From Aspidiotus rigidus (lineage: Eukaryota; Arthropoda; Insecta; Hemiptera; Diaspididae), in assembly GCA_035079385.1 (NCBI GenBank), contig JAVHKY010000035.1, positions 3,348,001-3,412,000 on the forward strand: a DNA stretch of 64,000 nt. The letters run 5' to 3'. The position numbers were made by a program, and so were the translations under genes. The notes under the pieces were generated by a model. The model was given only the letters and a program-made list of their open reading frames with translations. It was not told the origin of the DNA and did not search any database. Below are positions 59,611-64,000 of the stretch, piece after piece. How positions within the stretch are numbered: the stretch's first letter is position 1; each line of letters opens with the position of its first letter.

Positions 59611-60135
59611 AAATAAATAATTAAATAATTAAATAATTAAATAAATAAAGGCTCAATAGTCGAAATTTTTCCAAGTCCCCTAGACTTGAATTGTCTCATA
59701 CCATTCCAATACAACAGCGAGACAGGGGGCGAACGAGCGGAGCGAGTTCGCGCTACCTCATATTTCTCAAAAAAGACTTGAATTTTCTCATACCATTCCA
59801 ATACAACAGCGAGATCGCTCGTTCGCCCCACCGAAAGTTGATACCTCCAAATATAGAACACCCACAATTACCTCAAAATATTTCTCATAGAAGACTTATA
59901 CGACGCCAAGATAGGTAAAGGGGTAAACAAATAATATCTCACGAACACTTGACCTAGTAGAAGCCTAGACTGAAATATTTCAAGATGACTGATAAAATAT
60001 AAAAGACATGGAACATGATTTTCATTTATTTGGCTATGCCAGAAAATTTTTTTTCTTTCGTTCGCGATTGCATAAGTATGTGCTTTTGCTAGCAGAGGCA
60101 AGAGCCCCAAAAATGAGGACGCTGTGAGAGTAATT

Positions 60136-60224
60136 AATTGAAGACCTTTCTGTCAAAAAGGCGTCCGTCCCATAAGAAATAGGTACATTGAGCGGACACC
60201 CTTTTGACAGAAAGGTCCTCAATT
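60136..60224. mobile_element. 89-bp MITE of the CTGTCAAAAGGGC family
   Basis: The left end AATTGAAGACCTTTCTGTC, followed by AAAAAGGCGTCCG, pairs with CGGACACCCTTTTGACAG followed by AAAGGTCCTCAATT on the right. Only about 30 bases lie between the arms. Confidence 0.75.
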
Positions 60225-61300
60225 TATCTCAAGATATTACAGAAATGAGAGATGACCATGAACCTTGAAAAATAGTTCTAATTACTCGACTAAAAGAGTT
60301 GATAAGATGTGGTGCTTTGTGTTGTAAGCCTATTCATTTGGAAAGTTTTTCAACATTATCATCAATGTTATCAGCAATTCTATATTTCTTCCTCTCTTCA
60401 ATATTTTACCATTTTGTATAAGACTTTTTCGAAAGTACAACTCGAGAAAAGTCATCTATTTAATTATTATATAACTGTATTTGTGAAAACATGTATTCTG
60501 AAAAATACAAAAATTGGTGCACAAGTACAAACGTCTAAATTTTTTCAAATGTACGTGTATGATTAATGCTGACTTGATGCTTCCGCGGAATGTAAAATAG
60601 TAACACAATATGACGAGAAAAGATCTGCTATTGCGCTTAGAATGGCAACGTCTTTTGTGCGAGTGGACATTGTTGTTGTAGATTGCAACTTCTACAGTTC
60701 AGGATCAGCCAGATGACAGTCATATCACAGATTGGGAACAATACACTTCATGCAGTGGTATACTTATATATGATACAGTTCTATTTCTGCAGAACAAATG
60801 CTCTTCTATAAATGTATTGTAGTTTTTTTGAAAACAATATCGGAAATGTTCGGAACACGCGAGACAAAATTTGTATTTTAGGTGCCTGAAGTTAACATGT
60901 AGTGCTTTTCTATCGTGCTTGTAAAAAGTGACGTTGTTTCAAATCATTTGGATCTTATACACCTGCCTGATACCATGATGTTTGCATTGGTCCAATCAAA
61001 ATTCTCTCAAGGTAAGTAATTTAGTGTCCGTAGAGTACACCTATTTTGTGATTTATATAATTCATAGGTACCTAGAGTTCTGAATATACCGGTACCAAGT
61101 ACTTTTCTTAGAAGCTTGCCCAATTCTACAAACAGAATGAGATAAAAAAAATAGCAGGTGTAAATTGTTTAACAATATACGTAAGGTGGCCGTGTACTTG
61201 AATATAAAAAAGTGATAGGGACTTTTTTTTTGCCTCAGTTACACGAGTCGTTCATTGTTTTTTCTGTTGCCGTATCACGTTTGATTTTCTCGTTCTCAAT
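60225..61300. repeat. Second copy of the 43.4-46.5 kb segment
   Basis: Ordered similarity blocks to 43405-46560 with large gaps. It contains a possible plus-strand first exon at 60975-61011. Confidence 0.55.
60975..61011 (+). other. Possible first coding exon (MMFALVQSKFSQ) with splice donor
   Basis: ATG ATG opens 12 codons ending at GTAAGT (61012). The reading part is similar to the relic at 44399-44439. Downstream exons were not identified before the window end. Weak evidence. Confidence 0.2.
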
Positions 61301-61506
61301 ACCAAAGGTAATCATAAAGATAAATAAGCTGTTTCCTCGAGTATTACATTATTGAACTCGGAATTCCCATTTTTCTATCATGCGATAACTCGGACATTGT
61401 CAATCATAAAAGCCTCATGCACACTTATTAATTTTGTTAATCAAATGCGCGAATTCGGCAAAAAAATTTACCTTGTTTGTTTCACATACGCGTCGAAATA
61501 AGTAAC

Positions 61507-61968
61507 CTAGATAGGTAGCTGTTGATTGAGCGCATTCCACAATACGAGAAAATCGGGCTCATATTTGCTGGCGGTGCGCTTCTTCAAAACGCGCAAGTTA
61601 AGAACGAGGCATTGGACATGAAGGCACATGATTTTGTAGGAGATACGAGCGTCTGAGGTAGTCGTATGATGAGCAGTTAAAATCAATGCGAGAAGATGTA
61701 TATGTTGTAGTAAATTTAAATCGCCAGAACATTTATGTTTTTTGCGTGCTTTTTGTACACGCGTTTCGCAGGAAGCGTGTTTTGCATTTTGTCGCGTCGT
61801 GTACATGTGCGAGATGCACGTGGCTGCGAAATGCACGGCATACAATAAAATCACACAACCGAGCGCTTTCGGCATTGCGATTCTTGTATATATTTGTTTC
61901 TTCACTCCATTGTGAGTATATTTCTTCCCATATGAGGAATTATCTGTCAAAGGGGCACCCGTGAGCAA
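61507..61968 (-). other. Unassigned 153-aa open frame
   Basis: Open minus-strand frame, somewhat CpG-rich. Its first codons run through the end of the MITE at 61930-62323, so at least the start is not genic. No family recognised, and a 92-aa frame is open on the opposite strand. Probably chance. Confidence 0.15.
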
Positions 61969-62323
61969 TAGTTGATTTTCAGAATACCTCTTTGAAGTTT
62001 CATCTTCAGATTACTCATTCCACATTCATTTTATCAAAAAATCTATAATGACAAAAAATATTTTGCATGTTTTCATGTTGAAAGATCACCAATTATTTTT
62101 CAAATTTATCGACAAATGAACCTGAGAAAATTCCGTAAAGATGTGTACCTCAGGTGCCCTTTTTATGGAGATGAGGTTGAGTGACCATAAGCGTGATGTT
62201 ATTTTTCATTTTTTCAAAATTCTGTATGTTGATAGGTAATGGCTCAGAGAATTCAAAAATGTGGATATTTGCAAGAAGGGCACCCTTTCCACGGGTGCCC
62301 TTCTGACAGATAACTCCTCATAT
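61930..62323. mobile_element. 394-bp MITE of the CTGTCAAAAGGGC family
   Basis: ATATGAGGAATTATCTGTCA, followed by AAGGGGCACCCGTG, pairs with CACGGGTGCCCTTCTGACAG followed by ATAACTCCTCATAT. Another family-like piece (CAGGTGCCCTTTTTATGG) lies inside near 62154. No coding frame. Confidence 0.8.
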
Positions 62324-62403
62324 CAAATATGTCCGGTTCTGCTGGACATATTCTCTTATCAATGATTTATATTCCGTCCGAACAAATTGATACTTGAAAA
62401 AAA

Positions 62404-63247
62404 AGGAGCGTCTGTTGACAGAAAGATTAGCGTTTGGATCCATCTTTTGTAAACGTGACTAGCGTGCGTGCGAGTGATGCCGTGGGACTTTGAAATATTT
62501 TTGTACTTCTTAGACTTGTAAAGTTTTCCATTTCCAATTCGTGGACTTAGAAATATTTTCAACTGTTGGACTTGAAATTATTTTTGAATTGTGCGACATT
62601 GAAATATTTTTATAAGTGGACTTGTAAAATTTTTCATTTTCAATTCTTGGGCTTGGAAATATTTTCAACTGTTGGCCTTGAAATTATTTTCAAATTGTGG
62701 GACTTTGAAATATTTTCATCTGTTTGTTGGACTTGAAAATATTTTCATACTTCTTAGACTCGGAATTATTTTCCTTTGAAATATTTTCATACTTCTTGGA
62801 CTTATAAAATTATTCATTTTTGATTGTCTCCCACAGTTGAAAATATTTTAAAGTCCAACACTTGAAATATTTATAAGTTCGACAATCAAAAATAAAAAAT
62901 TTTACAAGTCCAAGAAGTATAAAAGTATTTCAAAGGAAAATAATTCCATGTCCAAGAAGTATGAAAATATTTCTAAGTTCAACAAACAGTTGAAAATACT
63001 TCAAAGTCCAACAGGTGACAATATTTCCAAGTCCAAGAATTGAAAATGAAAAATTTTACAAGTCCAAGAAGTACAAAAATATTTTGAAGTCCCGCGCGGC
63101 ATCACTCTTACTCGCCTCTTACTCCGAGTATGGCAGTAAACTGACGCGTTATCCCATCCCGGTTACATGAAATAAACTCGCACAAGAGTCATGTTTATAA
63201 GTTAGTGATGGATCCAAACGAGAACCTTTCTGTCAACAGACGCTCCT
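62404..63247. mobile_element. 844-bp fold-back element with internal GGACTTGAAAATATTTTCA repeats
   Basis: The ends AGGAGCGTCTGTTGACAGAA and TTTGGATCCATC pair with GATGGATCCAAA and TTCTGTCAACAGACGCTCCT. Inside, both arms are made of irregular repeats of about 28-32 bp around the self-complementary core TTGAAAATATTTTCAA, running up to a centre near 62830-62880. The GCATCACTC/GAGTGATGC blocks also pair. No coding frame. Confidence 0.85.
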
Positions 63248-63355
63248 AAAAAAAACTCCTCATGTAGGTTCGACTTATGTCAATTCAGGCCGGCCATCCG
63301 CTAGGATCGCTAATTATGCGTGTGATTTGTTTTCCTGAAATGGTATTTTTGCCGA

Positions 63356-63573
63356 AATTGAAAACGGGAGCTAAACTATGGCGGTATATGAGAGAAAAAT
63401 GAAAAACTTGGAATAACACTTGAAATGAAGATTTTGTTATCTCATCTAATTTGTTGAGTTTTTATTTGTGAACATCTTTTATGGGACGTCCGGACGCCAA
63501 ATCTGTTTCATTGAAGGGTTATTTTGATTTTTTCATTTTTTCCCACCGCCATAGTTTAGCTTCCGTTTTTAAT
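63356..63573. mobile_element. Hairpin element of about 218 bp
   Basis: Arms of about 50 bp: AAAACGGGAGCTAAACTATG followed by GCGGT, then an A-rich part, pair with ACCGCCATAGTTTAGCTTCC followed by GTTTTTAATT. The loop contains a short unassigned frame. Confidence 0.7.
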
Positions 63574-63794
63574 TCCTCCCCGCTCGGTAAAAATGCAGTG
63601 CGATGCTGGCGCTGTCCGGCCCCAATGCATGTCTTCGTAATCATTGTGACAGATAAATGTTCACCCCTATTGCCACAGCAGTTCCGATGGACAGCAAATT
63701 AATAATTTCCAGCACATCACGTCATCACTTGGCGCATCTGTAACAATGACAGTAGTAATTGGTAGAAGTGCCCATTTCGTTGTTTTTTGTCGGA

Positions 63795-63945
63795 CCAGTA
63801 ATATTTTCCAATTCTTGGACTTCAAAATATTTTCATATTCTCGGACTTGGAAATATCTTCCAATTCTTGGACTTCAAAATATTTTCACATCTTTGGACTT
63901 GGAAATATTTTCCGATTCTCGGACTTGAAAATATTTGGAAAAAAC
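63795..63945. repeat. Short tandem array of GGACTT(G/C)AAAATATTTTC units
   Basis: Five or six units of about 28 bp, all in one orientation, of the same repeat found inside the fold-back element at 62404-63247. Continues close to the window end. Confidence 0.85.
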
Positions 63946-64000
63946 TCATCTATGACATCATCAGATTGTGCCGTCACAGCCCCTCCCCAAGCTATATATA

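Noticed and set aside
61507..61968. 153-aa ORF as a gene
   Set aside because: Its start lies in a MITE end, an overlapping frame is open on the other strand, and no family is recognisable.

Overview
The window is eukaryotic nuclear DNA, AT-rich and repeat-laden. Genes are split by GT-AG introns, end in AATAAA signals, and sit among LINE fragments, a solo LTR, many fold-back/MITE elements and microsatellites. A dpr-type immunoglobulin exon pair and secreted M13 peptidases point to an arthropod, probably an insect. The sequence alone does not allow a narrower assignment.

Left part (1-39.2 kb, + strand): two tandem copies of an 18-exon gene for a secreted neprilysin-like (M13) zinc metallopeptidase, at 2914-20208 (740 aa) and 22319-39141 (755 aa). 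All exons can be joined in frame in both copies. Every coding length difference between the copies is a multiple of three, and zinc-binding, catalytic and C-terminal motifs are present in both. The same three antisense LINE fragments lie in the matching introns of both copies, so the duplication is younger than those insertions. Later copy-specific insertions include a solo LTR with a 5-bp target duplication, several MITEs, and a 468-bp hairpin with a tRNA-like sequence in each arm. The window opens inside the same fold-back element that separates the two genes, so the array may continue to the left.

Middle (39.2-50 kb): two minus-strand exons (42632-42792 and 41025-41232) encode a complete V-set Ig domain of the dpr/DIP neuronal cell-surface family. 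The rest of that gene was not found. A 650-bp fold-back element with a RING-like Cys/His ORF lies in the intron between the two exons. To the right are a segment with a diverged second copy near 60.2-61.3 kb and a 2.7-kb fold-back element with arms of about 400 bp (46.7-49.5 kb).

Right part (50-64 kb): an intact intronless gene for a 475-aa protein with 15 C2H2 zinc fingers (52136-53563), flanked by diverged direct repeats. It is followed by a plus-strand LINE carrying reverse-transcriptase and RNase H remnants (55.7-57.1 kb), a complex array of 46-bp repeats in both orientations mixed with AATA/AATTA repeats (57.4-59.6 kb), and a run of inverted-repeat elements to the end of the window.

The supportable protein-coding content is four genes: two complete M13 peptidases, one zinc-finger gene and one partial dpr-like gene. 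There are also a few unassigned ORFs. No pathway link between the peptidases, the Ig protein and the zinc-finger protein is visible.
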